Of a stretch of DNA of 64,000 nucleotides, positions 1-12,735 are shown piece after piece. Positions within the stretch are counted from its first letter, which is position 1, and each line of letters begins with the position of its first letter. The DNA is from Boswellia sacra (Eukaryota > Streptophyta > Magnoliopsida > Sapindales > Burseraceae), in assembly GCA_013180625.2 (NCBI GenBank), contig SNVD02010228.1, forward strand, positions 129,501-193,500. Direction: 5' to 3'. The position numbers and the translations under genes are program-made. Below the pieces are notes generated by a model that made no database searches, was not told the DNA's origin, and saw only the letters and a list, made by a program, of their open reading frames with translations.

Positions 1-388
1 GAATTATATTTATTTTCTCCTCTTGCTAATGATTTTGCTTTTTGAACTAGCACTGAGTCATGACAAGTAATGTGACATATCCTAATCATTTATGTAGATT
101 ATAAGTGATTTATAAGAATAACTTCTAACATAAAAGTGCCCACTCGCAAAACAAAGAACTTTTTATCCATTTCATATTACAATTTCATTCAAAACCAATC
201 AAACATTTTAACCCACGATTGTTTATCGTTACTAAAACGGAATCCTTCTTCTACTCCTGATCGGAAAACATCGACAACTTGCAAATGCCGGAGCTTGAGA
301 AATGAGAAAGCTACTTGGGATAATAATGAAGAACAAGTGAAGACAAACACTACACTTGTTTGCCACTGCAAATGATTGCCACCTTGAG
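1..388. other. Left edge, no gene recognised
   Basis: Both strands have short open frames of 60 to 79 codons here, but none shows a recognisable motif or splice context, and they overlap each other antisense. I see no gene. The stretch ends at the target duplication of the hAT element that follows. Confidence 0.5.
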
Positions 389-396
389 ATTAAGGA

Positions 397-1505
397 TAGG
401 GTTGGCAATGGGGTGGGGCGGGTCTAAGGCGGCAGGTATCCAGTCCCACCCTGCTCAATTTGTTTTTTTACCTTGCCCCGCCCCATTATCCCTTCAAGAG
501 AGGGGGCGGGGCGGGGGGGGGCAAAAAGAAATTGAGGTGATCTGACCCGCCTCACCTCACCCCTAAACATTTATTTTTTATAATCACACCCAATAATATT
601 TATATTTTTGCAATCTTGTCCCTCTGTGTAAAGTTTATGCAAATTTTCATTTTATTGGCATTATACAAACTAAATGGTAAATGTATAAATTAGTTATATC
701 ATTTAAAAAAATAGTGACCATCAAATACCATTTAATTTTATTAGTAATAATGTTACATACTCTATTAGAAATAATATTAAAAGTATATATTGCTTGTAAA
801 CTAGTTAATTGACAATTTTTCAAGTAGTTAATAATATAATTAAATAATTTTTCAATAGCATGTTGATTTAATTTCAATATAATAATAATAATAAATGATT
901 GACATATACCAATTAATTAACATTATATATATATAAAACATTAATAATTCAATTAATTAATTTAAATTACGATCAATCATATATTTAAGGTTATAAGATT
1001 GTTCTTATCATATTTCTATTTATATATTTAGAAAATAATATATTGATTATTTAAAAGTATAAATTTTTGAAATAATCTTATTAATATTGCAATAATTTAA
1101 TCAGTACTTAATAATCTATATTATACAAATTCAATTACTAAAAAATATAAATATTTTATTTTGTCATTATAATATGATCAAATTAATGTTAATATACTAA
1201 AATATGTTAATTATTAATTAAAATGTTAATTTTATGAAAGTATTTATATTGTTTGTAAAATTATAGAGAATTTACATATATAAAAAGTTAACAAATATAA
1301 CCTAAGAAATTACTAAACAATCTTAAAATTTTAAAATTTACAGATACACCCCTACATTTTGCAGGGCGGGACAGGTCAACGGGTCTAAGGGGTTGGACTC
1401 GGATCCGGACTCGTCCCAAAACTAGTTTGGGGTGGGTCCTGTTCCACCTCATTTTTACGGGCCACACCGAGGCTCTGGATCTGACGGATCAAATTGTCAA
1501 CACTA
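397..1505. mobile_element. Non-autonomous hAT-type DNA transposon, copy A
   Basis: The element starts TAGGGTTGGCAAT and ends with the imperfect inverse ATTGTCAACACTA. It is flanked by an exact 8-bp direct repeat, ATTAAGGA, at 389-396 and 1506-1513. An 8-bp duplication and TAGGG-type ends are typical of the hAT (Ac/Ds) superfamily. The element is 1109 bp. Both subterminal regions are rich in GGGGCGGG/CCCCGCCC motifs (about 410-560 and 1360-1490), and the core is very AT-rich with no coding capacity. A second copy lies at 32885-34070. Open frames crossing the GC-rich ends are by-products of the repeat. Confidence 0.88.
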
Positions 1506-1706
1506 ATTAAGGAGTTTAAAGAAAAATAATAGTAATTTCAATTGAGAAACTCAAAAGCTTTTCAAATATATTTGTAACTGCTAATTGTGTGTCGTTAAAA
1601 TGAGTCCAAGCTATTTAAAGGGAGCTTTAAATGTATAGAGTTGTCATTAAGGGCACAATTATCTAGATAGTTATTGACTAAAAGATAAACTAAAAGCAAT
1701 TAGGGT

Positions 1707-1830
1707 AGGGTGTGTTTGAGAGTGACACTTTAGTAAGAAGTGCTTTTGAGCGTTTTGAAGTAACATCAAGTGATTGTGAGATAAAACGCTTCTTTGAAAA
1801 GCATTTAAAACTACATGCCAAACTCATGAA
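1707..1830. mobile_element. Possible small hairpin MITE
   Basis: A GGGTGTGTTTG-like start and a CCAAACTCATG-like end bracket partly self-complementary sequence (AGTGCTTTT and CGTTTT against AAAACG and AAAAGCATT). This resembles short Tourist/PIF-type MITEs, but the terminal repeats are poor and I could not fix a target duplication. Confidence 0.3.
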
Positions 1831-1930
1831 CAGAAGTTAAAAATAGTATGCTTGCATTTATATATTTTTTCTCATATCATATATAAGGTCTTTAACTATA
1901 CTATTGGCTAGTCTCCATGAGATTAATAAT

Positions 1931-2044
1931 TAAGTTATCATACATATAATTCTTAAGTAATACTATAATATCGGTTATAGATAAGTTATCATACATATAA
2001 TTCTTAAGTAACACTATACCTATAACTTATCTATAACCGATATT
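1931..2044. repeat. 37-bp direct repeat overlapping a perfect 23-bp inverted repeat
   Basis: Positions 1931-1967 and 1982-2018 are the same 37-bp unit with one mismatch. Positions 1967-1989 and 2022-2044 are exact reverse complements around a 32-nt loop, so the second direct copy sits mostly inside a potential hairpin. The function is unknown; it may be a footprint of template switching or of a lost MITE. Confidence 0.75.
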
Positions 2045-3656
2045 TGTTATAATTTGAGATAGCAAAATATCATTGGATGAGTAAAAAAAAGAAAATAGAT
2101 AAGTGAGATTAAACTATATAATATGGTAATTATACATCAATTAATATTTTGACAACTCTTGTTTAAAATATATTGATTATAAATGAGTTGTATGTGTAAT
2201 ATTACTCTTTAATAATAAGTGTAAAATTAATTAAAAATTAAACTTTAGCACCATCCATAGAATAAATATTAACATCATTATTAAATTGGTAATCGACTTT
2301 GAATTCCAACTCTAAGAATTGAGATAATCATAAATTAGTGTCCAATAGCAGCAATACAATAAATTTGACAATTTTTGGATTGAGCAAAAGTAGAATAAAT
2401 TTCATTGACTTCATCGGATACTTAAAGTTCTTGATTAAAATGTGGCTTAAGATTAATGACAATTTTATTTTTCTAATGTCAAAGGAGATTCAGGACAATT
2501 TTTGATATAGAAGTAACATTTGACAAATTTATTTTAGAAAAATATATTTAAAAATAATGGAAATTATATAGTTTGGGACTTCGTATTCATTTTACTACTT
2601 TAAAATGTTAATTTCAGAAAAGTACAGATATATGTCTAATATTAATATTTTTACTAACAAAAGGAGAAATTTATTACTTTATCTTCATTTGGTTCAAATC
2701 CTTTCTGATTTGTTTATTTTTAAAGATAATAACAAGATAAAATAATAATGTCATCTATAAGGTTTGACTTAATCGGCTCTATCCCTGGGCTTTCAGACCT
2801 AAAGTTTCAGAAAATCTACAATAACTTCCCGAAACTTAATGCCATTTTTTATCAATTGTTAATTCATATTGTTGCAAATTAAATATACCCCTAAAGGTGA
2901 GGCATAAATACAACTCTATCTCATCATGAGTTTTCAAGAATATAAAATATTCCCCTTGTCGTAAATTGGCAAACTTCAAATAAAACAAAGTAGGCCATTT
3001 ATAAGTCAATTAAAAAAAATCATATTTCAAATATTTTATTTTTTAACTCTTCAATATAAGAAATAAATTATAAAAAAAGCCAAAAGATCATCATCTCCGA
3101 TTCTTGGCACCAATTTTGCTACCACATAAAAAGTTGCCTAAGCCTCCAAGGCACCAATGACAAACGAAGTTGCTCTTTGTATTTGGTGGCAAGCAAAGTC
3201 AAGCAAGCTTTCTCATTTTCTTGACTTCTCTCTCTCTCTCTCTCTTATCTTCTTTTGCTCTCTTTAGCATCTTTCATCTCAAACCATCTTATCATCGCGG
3301 CCAAAAATCACCTCCAATGGTCGTAATGCCGTAATGAATGATCAACTATGTTGTTGGGACTATGATTTCCAGGGATAATAGAGGTTGCGTTGCATTGATG
3401 GCTCTAGATTAATGTGTTTTAAATTAAAAAAGGGTTGGAAACTCAAACGAAAAAGAAATTGATGATCGAAGGATTTGATTTATGTAGTGATGGAGTCGTG
3501 GATTTAGGTAGAAGAGAAGGTGAGTATATTAAGCAAAGAATGAGTATGAGTTTATTTGATAAAATTTTGTTAATTTGGTGTATAGTATGACTATGATAAA
3601 ATAATTTGTTTCATTAATTTTTATTTATTTACTTATTTATTATTATTATCATGATC

Positions 3657-3726
<70 letters not shown>

Positions 3727-4761
3727 CACATTTATATTATATATATATATATGTGTGTGTAGAGTTGGGATACTTTAACTTAATTTTTTTAAACTTAAAT
3801 ATAAACATTACATATATATATATATATACACACAAATACATATATCTTTAAAAGTATATTTATTAAATACATTAATATAATTTCTTAAGGGCATTATGGA
3901 TATTTTCTACTCTAACAACGTTAGTATTTACTTTTCGTTATTTTTTCTTGGCAAGTTATAGTTGGGGGAGGGGGTGGTTTCGATATTTTTGAAAACTTAG
4001 GAATGAATTGGTTGAATTCATGGCTTGTATTTGGGGGGTATTTTAATTTTTGACAATTTTGAGTTAACATCCATAGTATTAAGGGATGTTATTGTATACT
4101 TTTTGAAACTTTAGACGTAAACTTATGGTTATGAAAAATCCTGGATGAAATTAATATCTGAGAGAGGATGATATTGTCATTTTACGTAGAAAATTTAAAA
4201 TATTAACATATATAGCTTAAAGTCTAAATAAATTGAAAATTGAAATGATTGCTCTCCACGCTTTAATTTATTTTTTCGCAGAAATATCTTTAAACGATAT
4301 TTTGACGTTTCATATGCCGAAGGGCTGGAATTTCCCAAATTCCTTTGACCCTTCTGTTTGAAATGTATTTTGGTGCAAGATACATTGGATGTAGACATAA
4401 TCTTTTATTTATTAAATATGAAAAATCTTTCGTAACCATTAACATTACTCATATGTAACTTTCACCTGTTTGACTTATTTAAAATTAATTATTATGTTTC
4501 TGATTATGATAATCATGTTAACAATAATCATTAATTTAAATTAAATTCATAACATAAACTTTAAGTTGAGCTAATCTAACAAGGCTAGCTTTCAAAGCAA
4601 TTACATTGCAAGATTCTTGACCAATAATTAGTATAATATTACGGGTACTACATAAATTAATAAAACATGAAAATCTTATATAACTATAAAATTATTACCC
4701 ACATATTATAGCTAATATTTATAATAAAAATAAAATTATTAGCAAAAATTCTCTTTTATTA

Positions 4762-4830
<69 letters not shown>

Positions 4831-5301
4831 AATTATGACCAATTTGAATATGAGATTTAGGTAATAACGATTCCTCGATAATTTAATTACTTATATTCTA
4901 ATTATAAACATTATAAAAATGTAAATAAAATTATTTTATTTAATAAGATCGTATTATGAAATTAATATTTATTATTAGGTAGGCTTAATATATGCTCCCC
5001 TTACATCTTAGATATGTTTATATTAATTTGAAATTTATGGACATATTTTTTGAGAGAATTTTTAATTTTTAATTACACAAATTTTAAGAGAATGTACCTA
5101 TTTATTAGAGGTATACTCTATGACTCCCTCTATTATTTTATAAAAATAGTGATAATTAATATATTAATCTGAATAAAGAAAAAGGGGTAATTTGCAAATA
5201 TCGAAACCTCATGCGGAGTTGTCAGGAAAGACAATCAACAGTGTGAGGTTGAGCCTCGCTTTCATTTGGCCTCTGCTTTGCAACTCTCAACAAACTCCAA
5301 A

Positions 5302-8300
5302 ATGGCTGCTTCGTCTCTCCTCTTCAATCCGTTGACTTCTCCTCTCTGCAACGCCAAGAAGCTATCCTCATCATCATTATTATCTGAAATCTCTGCTGAG
5401 GCTCTGAAACTGGGTTGTGTGTCCCCTATCGGAGCCACTCCCAGATTGAAGAGCAAGAGGCAGGTCTCTGTCACTTACGACGGTTGCAGCTCTATTGTGT
5501 GCAGGGCAGTGTCCGTGGAGCCGAAGACTGAGATTGAAGGTCTAAACATTGCCGAAGATGTCACTCAGGTGAGCCAATTTTTAGATTTTGCCCACTGGGT
5601 ATGTTTTGTTTCTTCAAAATTTTGGATATTTTGTTGCTGAGTGGAATGGCTTGTAGGTTAATTGTGTATGCTTTGGTTTAGTGAACCGTAAAGTTGTATA
5701 TTTGGTTGGTTTGTTTAATGAAAGTTTGAATTTGGGATTCAGAGAGTTTTAGAAATTAGTTTTTTTTTTTTTTTGGTTGGTGAAGGTTGTTAAATTTTAT
5801 GAGAATACTACATTTGTGAGAAAAGATGGTGCTTTTTTTGGCGGGAAAAGCTTTCGGTCGGATGGTTATTTTGTTTTTCTTACATTCATCCAATACAATT
5901 ATGGATTACATGCCTTTACTTATATTTTGTATAACTTATCACAACCATGGATAGTTGTTTTTTACTTGGATGTCTTTGGAATATGTCATAGGAACACGTT
6001 GGATTCGTGTATAAATGACCTAATATGTTCTGTGTAGTTTAACTGATGGGAATTATGAAGTGGGTCAGCTTGTTTCTTGAGAAGCATGTTTACTAGAATT
6101 GATGTTGTTATGATTATGACTGTTGTTTTCTACTGCATAACTAATATGGATTGAGGAATTTCTGATACAGTCTGTCTTTGGTTATTGATTTGCTTTTTGA
6201 TGCAGCTTATCGGGAAGACACCAATGGTATATCTCAACAAAATTGTAAAGGGATCTGTTGCAAACATTGCAGCCAAGCTTGAGATCATGGAACCATGTTG
6301 TAGTGTCAAGGACAGGTGAGGACGATAATCCTGAGTTTGGATACTCAAAACTTTCACAAGAATTTTGTAGTTTGTAGACATGGTTAGCTAGATTAATGAT
6401 TGGACTAATAATAGAAAGCATCACCATAAGCATACTTGTGGGAAACATGATTATTGGATTGTGTTGAACTCTCTGATTCATGTAATGAATATCTGTCAGT
6501 CCTAAAACATTGTTCATAACCAAATAGTTATGCCAAGTCCACGGGATTGTTGCATATGTAAGCTTGTATCCCTGTTCTGTGTTACATTTCTTGCAAGTTG
6601 GGACTTAAAATTGAAAACTTATATCCTCTAAAACTTTCCTGTCTTTTGATTCAGGATAGGCTACAGTATGATATCTGATGCTGAGCAGAAAGGCCTTATA
6701 ACTCCTGGAAAGGTACGAGATGGTAGCCTCCATCCTGTCGCAGTGTTAGGAATGTGTCATAAGAATAACTAAGTTTTTTTTTTTTTTTTTGGTGCTTTCT
6801 GTCATTTCGGCATTTGCAAATTTTGTTTCCTATTCCCTTTTTTCCCCTAATATACTTAACAATTTACCTACTGATTTTGATAATTTTGACTTAGAAGCAT
6901 GAGAATTATCCTTCCCATTTTTTATTTTAATGCATGTATATGTAATTTAATTAGAGAGAGCATGAGATGACACACAATCACCATTGACGTTGTGACCTGA
7001 CCATTGCAAACATCTCATCCTTTTTTTTGTCTTTTTCTATCATAGATTTTGATCATTCTTGCATAGAGAGTTCTTCTCCTCTGCCTTTCTCATTTTTTTT
7101 TTTAATTTTTTTGCTTTTAATTTTTATATAGAGTGTTCTTGTAGAACCCACCAGTGGAAACACAGGCATTGGCCTTGCTTTCATAGCTGCCTCAAAAGGA
7201 TATAAGCTTATTTTAACTATGCCAGCTTCAATGAGCTTGGAAAGAAGGGTTCTTCTAAAAGCATTTGGAGCTGAGCTTGTATTAACTGATGCAGCAAAGG
7301 GCATGAAGGGGGCAGTTCAGAAAGCAGAAGAAATTTTGAAAAGCACACCCAATGCTTACATGCTTCAGCAATTTGATAATCCTGCGAATCCTAAGGTTTG
7401 TGGTCTTGCTCTGTACTATACCTTGTTGACTCTGAGATCTATCTTAGGAGATAGTTATGTAATCAAAATGTTGTTTATCTAGCAACTGTGGATTGAGTTT
7501 GGTTTTTGTATACCTGGTCAAATAGATTGTACCACATAAAAACACAGACTATGCTGTTATAGTGGGTCTGGACCACCTTGAACAATTAAATTTGTTAACT
7601 TCTTTGGAGAAAAAAATGTCATTGTGAAGCCAACTATTTGGTTTCTTTGATGTTATATCTAAATCTCTGTGTAAGAGATCCTCTATTTGGTTATAATATT
7701 TGTGGCTTTGGATATACTGGAATTATATGAGTTCTAGATTTGAACTTGTACTTTTATCTGCAGATCCACTATGAGACAACTGGTCCAGAAATCTGGGAGG
7801 ACACGAGAGGCAAGGTGGATATATTTGTTGGAGGTATTGGAACTGGTGGAACTATATCTGGAGTTGGTCAATATCTTAAAGAGAAAAATCCTAAAATAAA
7901 GGTAATCTTGTTTCATGATCAATATGCAGACTATGTCTAATATTTTCCCTCTGTACCCAAGTCATCTCTCTGACCTGCGAATCTGAAAAAGAGCTGTCAA
8001 TAGTTCTTAGTATGGAGGGAAGATGAGTTTTAAGTTTATGCTACACTTGGCTTGGCCGCTGGCTGTCACCAAAAGTGTTTTCATAGGAGGGGCTTGCTTT
8101 TTTTCCGTGTTCTATCGAGTCCAAATTCTCATTCTCATTTGATATGTATCAGGTTATTGGTGTGGAGCCATCTGAAAGCAACATACTGTCAGGTGGAAAG
8201 CCTGGTAAGATGAGATGTAAATTTCATGGTCATAAGTTGTTTCAGTACAATTTTTCTAAATTTTCTTAAAATATGTAATGATTTGTGTTTTATATTGCTT

Positions 8301-9912
8301 TGGCCAATAAACGTGCAGGTCCGCACAAGATTCAAGGGATTGGGGCAGGTTTTGTGCCCAGGAACTTGGATGAGGGTATACTTGATGAAGTCATAGAGGT
8401 TCTAGTGCTACTTTCCTTTATCTTCATTTCATGGTTTATTTTTATGCAAAGTTTGGGATCTGTATACCTTATAGTATATACTCAAAATACCTGGAAAAAA
8501 AAAAGGTTACAACTACCCTCCAAGTACATTTTAACCCATAACCTTGTCCCAGTTCAGATTGGACTTAGCTTGCAACATAGGTTGCACTTCTCTTGCCATA
8601 AAAGACTGAGTTCAAATTTGAAATATTGGACCTGTTGCAACTGACTCGTGATGGTTAATTGTTTTGCAAAGTAGACTTTCATGTTTGCATGTACTTCTAA
8701 TCACTTGATGCACTGGAACACTGCCTATGTGAATGTAGATTGTTTTGTTGAGTATTGTCTTTTTGCTTTACTAATAAATGAATGAGATTGCTTAAAATGA
8801 TTTTGATCATTCTTTGGCCTGATCTTTAATGTAAAAGTCTGCATGAAGGAGTTGGAAATGGGAAGCATATTTGGTTTTGGGATGAGAGATGGTCAGAAAG
8901 TTGCCACATGAGTGAGAGCTTACCTAATCTTTATAGTTTATGCCCCACTGGAAATGTCTCTGTCCATTTTTGTGTGGTTCCCTCTAAATATGATTAGAAC
9001 TTGAATTTCGGTTTTAGGAGGAATTTGAATGAAAGAGAAATTCAAGGCTATGCCTTTATGGAGAAGACATCCAATATTTATTTGATGAGACGAGAAATGA
9101 TGAAAGGGTGTGGATGAGAGAGAGCTTTGGGAGCTATTTTTGCATGTTTTCTCTACCGTGATTGATAGTTGATTCTCAATCTGCAGCCATTGAATCTTTC
9201 AGTATGGTATGGGAGGCTAAAGTTGCTATTAAAATTTGAGTATTTGGATGGACTTTAGCGCACTCAAAAATTAATACCAGAGAAGAGATCAAAGAAGGAA
9301 TCCAATAATGTGTCTCTTACCCTCTTGGTGTGTGATGTGCAAGAATTGTGAAGAGACTTTGAGCCATCTATTCCTTCACTGCCAGCTTGCTTCTTATTTA
9401 TGGGCTATGCTTTGCAAAGAAGTGAAAATAGCTTGGGTTTGCCCTAGCTCTTGTAGTTCGTTATTTACAGAGAATTTGTTTGCTTTCGGGAAAGGGGAGA
9501 AAGAAAAGACTCCTTGGAAATGAGATAATTTTTTTATCCGTTGGGTTTTATGGCAAGAGAGAAACAACCAGATTTTTGTTGAAGAAAAGAAGGCATTGTT
9601 AGTTTGTGGGATCGAGTTCATCTATGCATCTTTGTGGGCTTCAGTTGCGAAGGAATTAGTCTTCTTTTTTCTTCATTCATCTTAAGGTGTATCAGGATGA
9701 CTTTTGTATAGTCAGTGTTTGTTGAGGGAAGGACTATTGGGGTTGAAGAGGTGTTTTTCTATTTTACTTTCTGTATAGGGTGATTACCCTTCCCTAGAAT
9801 TTTTGCTTTTAGTAGTCAGCTAGTCCACTTTGTAACTATCTCTTTGCTGATTTACTATAGCTTTATAGTTTCTTATCAAAAATTAAAAAATATATATATT
9901 TATTTATCAAAA

Positions 9913-9953
<41 letters not shown>

Positions 9954-12735
9954 TCTGCATGGACATGTAGTGGTGCCAAATGCATGTACAGGACTTTATA
10001 GCAATGGACAACATTAGCTGTATGTCCGCATTTTAATCATTGTGCTACCACATTTTAATCATTGTGCTACGCATGATTTTTATACTTGTGTGTTTTATTT
10101 ATTTATTATTATTATTTTGCCAATTTTGCACGCAGCTGCTCATTGTAACAATATTTACCATATCTTCTTAACTGGTTGTATATTTGGCAGATATCCAGTG
10201 ATGAAGCTGTTGAAACTGCGAAGCAATTAGCTCTTCAGGAAGGCTTGTTGGTTTGTGCTTTTACCTAACTTTTTAACTAGTTATGAGGTTTGAAGTAAAG
10301 AAAAATTAAAATTGGTCCTGTACGTGAGTGCACTTGATCAAGCACTATCATAGCTACAAACAAGTTTATGTTACAACTAGGGAAGGGGAAAGAAGAGTGA
10401 TATAAATAATTGCATAAGTCTTCTTTTTGTTTCCTGGTTTTGATTAATGGATTTGAAACATGATAATCTTACCGCAAATATTTTGAGCTAGTGATTAAAC
10501 TTAATTGTAGTCTTAATTACAGTTTTGGCCTATCCAGGCTTATTGTTTGAATTGGGTCTCTTTATGTTTAATTGCAGCAGTCTTATCTCCCAACACCTAA
10601 CCAACTAAATATCATTCTTCACATAATTATCATCAATTGGGACGAATGAAGTTTGTGAACTGCATGAGACAATCAAATTAATTAATCAATTGAATGCCAT
10701 TCTTCACATGAGGTTGTGTTAGATGTCATTTGTTTTTCTCTCATGTTCTGCAAATAAGTTTCTTTCGTACAAATCGATTGTTTTTACCAAAGAAATAGAA
10801 GTCTATTATGCAATCCCAATTAAAGAATGGAAAATTAAAACAACAAAACTAGGACAAAATTTGCAGTCAGGCCTTTGTTGTAAAGTTTTTGGTACAACTT
10901 GCTGGAAGTGCTTTCTTAGTCAAGGGAACAAAAGTGGCTGTAGACAAGCAGCTGAAATGAAGATGAGAGCTAGAATATTGTTTCTATTTCTTTTCTTTCC
11001 CTCTCTTTTGGGTCTTCTCTTTCCTCTAAATATCACCTTCCATTATTAATGTTTCCTTGAATTAAATATCAGGTTGGCATATCATCTGGTGCAGCAGCTG
11101 CTGCTGCAATCAAGGTTGGGAAAAGACCTGAGAATGCTGGGAAGCTCATTGCGGTAAGTCAATATGCTTACATAGAATCTTATGTGGAGTTAATCTATTT
11201 CTGAAACCGAGCAGCAATTTTTTTGAAAGAGAGGCTCCTTTATTGAAAGAACAAACATCAAGTCGAAGATAAAAGCAAACAGATTCTAGAACTATGAAGT
11301 TAATATGAAATCACTGGTGTGATATTTGATAAATTTAATGAAGCATGCCTAATTAGGGTTTGAACATTTATTTGTGAGTATTAAGTTAATATGAAATCAC
11401 TGATGTGATATTTGATAAATTCAATGAAGCATGCCTAATTAGGGTTTGAACTTTTATTTGCGAGTATAAGCTTGAGTTTTCATCAGGGATTGGAAATCAA
11501 TTTGGTTGATAGGCAAACTCTAAAATTAAATCTTGTTCCATTGTTGGTTGCATTTATATGTATATGTATTACATTGCATCTTTTCAAAGCATGCAAGATA
11601 ATAGTATTTTGTGCATTCATATTCTTCACTTGTCTCTTTATTATATATATATATATATATTAAAACGCTTAAAAGTAAGATGACTCATTTATTATATAAA
11701 TGGACAAAACGCTATTATTTAGAATGCATTATATATATATATATATATTAAAATGCTTAAAAGTAGGATGACTCATTTATGAAAGGACAAAACGCTATTA
11801 TTTAGAATCCATGTAATAAAGAGACAAGCTGAGAATATGAATGCACAAAATACTATTATCTTGCATGCTTTGAAAAGATGCAATGTAATAAGAGGTCAAG
11901 AGTCATAATTCCTTGTGGGAAATTCTGGCGATAGTTGAGGCATACCAAGTCAATAGTGAGGTTTAGTTATGGTGAACTAGGGTATCTTCTTTTCTGTGTG
12001 TTTGAACCCTACAGTAGCCATGCTGGTTCCATCGTAGTTCAATCGAACCGGAGTTGTTGCTTTTGGCCCCTGCCTACAGGACCAGTTTATCGAATTTAAT
12101 TTATTTCACTAGTGCTCCAAGCCAAACCTTCTTTTCCTTTGGCCCAACATAATTGATCAGGTCTATCATTTCCTTTTAATAATTTCTCATTTTGCCAAAA
12201 AGTAAAGAAAAATTACTCTGTTCCAAGTAAGAGTAAGCTTCTGTAAGTTAATAGCTTGGTCGGAATTCTTTGTTGGTTGGCTGAGGCTGACTGATTATGC
12301 TGAGCAGCCATCAGACTTTAGTCAATTTCCACATGAACTTTCCGGAGAGCAATAAGAATTTAAAGGTCATGGACCACTTTAATTAAAATCATATTTTGTG
12401 GGTTCCAGAACTATAGCTCCAACTATTGATGTCCTTTTCAACCTCTTGACATTTGCACCCATATATTCACGTGCTTTAATCAGTTCTGACAAAATATGAA
12501 TTTTGAATTCAGTCTCATTGTCCAACCTGTTGTGGGAACAGCAGTTATTCTTTCTCTTGTATTCATTTACTTTTAAACTATGGACTACGAAGTTACAATC
12601 ATGAGGTAGCATCTCATTTCATTAACGAAATAATTATTTCAGGTTGTGTTTCCAAGCTTCGGAGAACGATATCTCTCGACTGTTCTTTTCCAGTCTATCC
12701 GAGAAGAATGTGAGAAAATGCAGCCTGAGCCTTGA
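5302..12735 (+). CDS. OASB: O-acetylserine (thiol) lyase / cysteine synthase, chloroplastic
   Basis: This PLP enzyme makes cysteine from O-acetylserine and sulfide in the plastid stroma. There are ten exons: 5302-5568, 6206-6315, 6655-6712, 7132-7395, 7764-7901, 8153-8204, 8319-8398, 10191-10250, 11073-11153 and 12643-12735. They join in phase to 400 codons, and every intron is GT-AG. The N-terminal ~75 residues are Ser/Ala/Lys-rich, as in a transit peptide. The PLP lysine lies in [10 protein letters not shown] (K124). The substrate loop TSGNTG is at 152-157, the phosphate-binding GTGGT at 259-263, the [14 protein letters not shown] loop (serine acetyltransferase contact) at about 295-308, and SSGAA near 347-351. 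The [10 protein letters not shown] variant and the transit peptide favour the plastid isoform over the cytosolic or mitochondrial one. The start is the first in-frame ATG; the frame is open upstream only through a TTG. All key residues are present. Confidence 0.97.
8838..9880 (+). mobile_element. LINE (non-LTR) retrotransposon 3' fragment in intron 7
   Basis: Broken frames translate to the familiar end of a plant L1-type ORF2. First comes a [17 protein letters not shown] stretch near 8852, then [10 protein letters not shown] near 9013, then the zinc-binding reverse-transcriptase tail with CxxC and HLFLHC near 9335-9385, and finally [10 protein letters not shown] near 9550. In-frame stops and frame changes show decay. 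It is sense-oriented inside the cysteine synthase intron and ends before an A/TA-rich tail at about 9880-9950. The 5' part, including the catalytic domains, is absent, which is the usual 5' truncation. The ends are approximate. Confidence 0.8.
11297..11467. repeat. 86-bp tandem duplication in intron 9
   Basis: Two head-to-tail units begin AAGTTAATATGAAATCACTG at 11297 and at 11383, with only a few base differences. The array lies within intron 9 of the cysteine synthase gene, just upstream of a long foldback. Confidence 0.85.
11567..11890. repeat. Foldback with 77-bp near-perfect arms in intron 9
   Basis: Positions 11567-11643 and 11814-11890 are reverse complements with about three mismatches. 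The loop of about 170 nt holds an internally duplicated AT-rich unit (about 11659-11728 and 11749-11808, sharing GACAAAACGCTATTATTTAG). Transcribed with the cysteine synthase pre-mRNA it would form a long hairpin. It could be a MITE or foldback element, but no clear target duplication flanks it. Confidence 0.85.

Larger units (their letters stand above)
1514..5200. other. Gene-poor AT-rich intergenic region with microsatellites
   Basis: No coding gene is visible. The region holds a CT run near 3225-3245, a (TA)n tract at about 3659-3720, and a long (ATT)n tract at about 4757-4830. Short open frames over these tracts, such as poly-Tyr/Ile, are artefacts. The last part leads into the promoter of the cysteine synthase gene; I see no clear TATA box there. 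Confidence 0.6.

Noticed and set aside
360..545. Short open frames with Gly/Pro-rich ends at 360-545 and 32863-33168
   Set aside because: They lie across the GC-rich ends of the two hAT copies and are not conserved as proteins between the copies.
3651..3851. Open frame of 66 codons rich in Ile and Tyr
   Set aside because: It only translates the (TA)n microsatellite and flanking AT-rich DNA.
5266..5301. Upstream in-frame extension of the cysteine synthase first exon
   Set aside because: It begins with TTG; the first ATG is at 5302 and the family transit peptide starts there.
10723..11049. 108-codon frame in intron 8 of cysteine synthase
   Set aside because: It is internal to an intron, AT-rich, without recognisable motifs, and its end merges with the polypyrimidine tract of the next acceptor.
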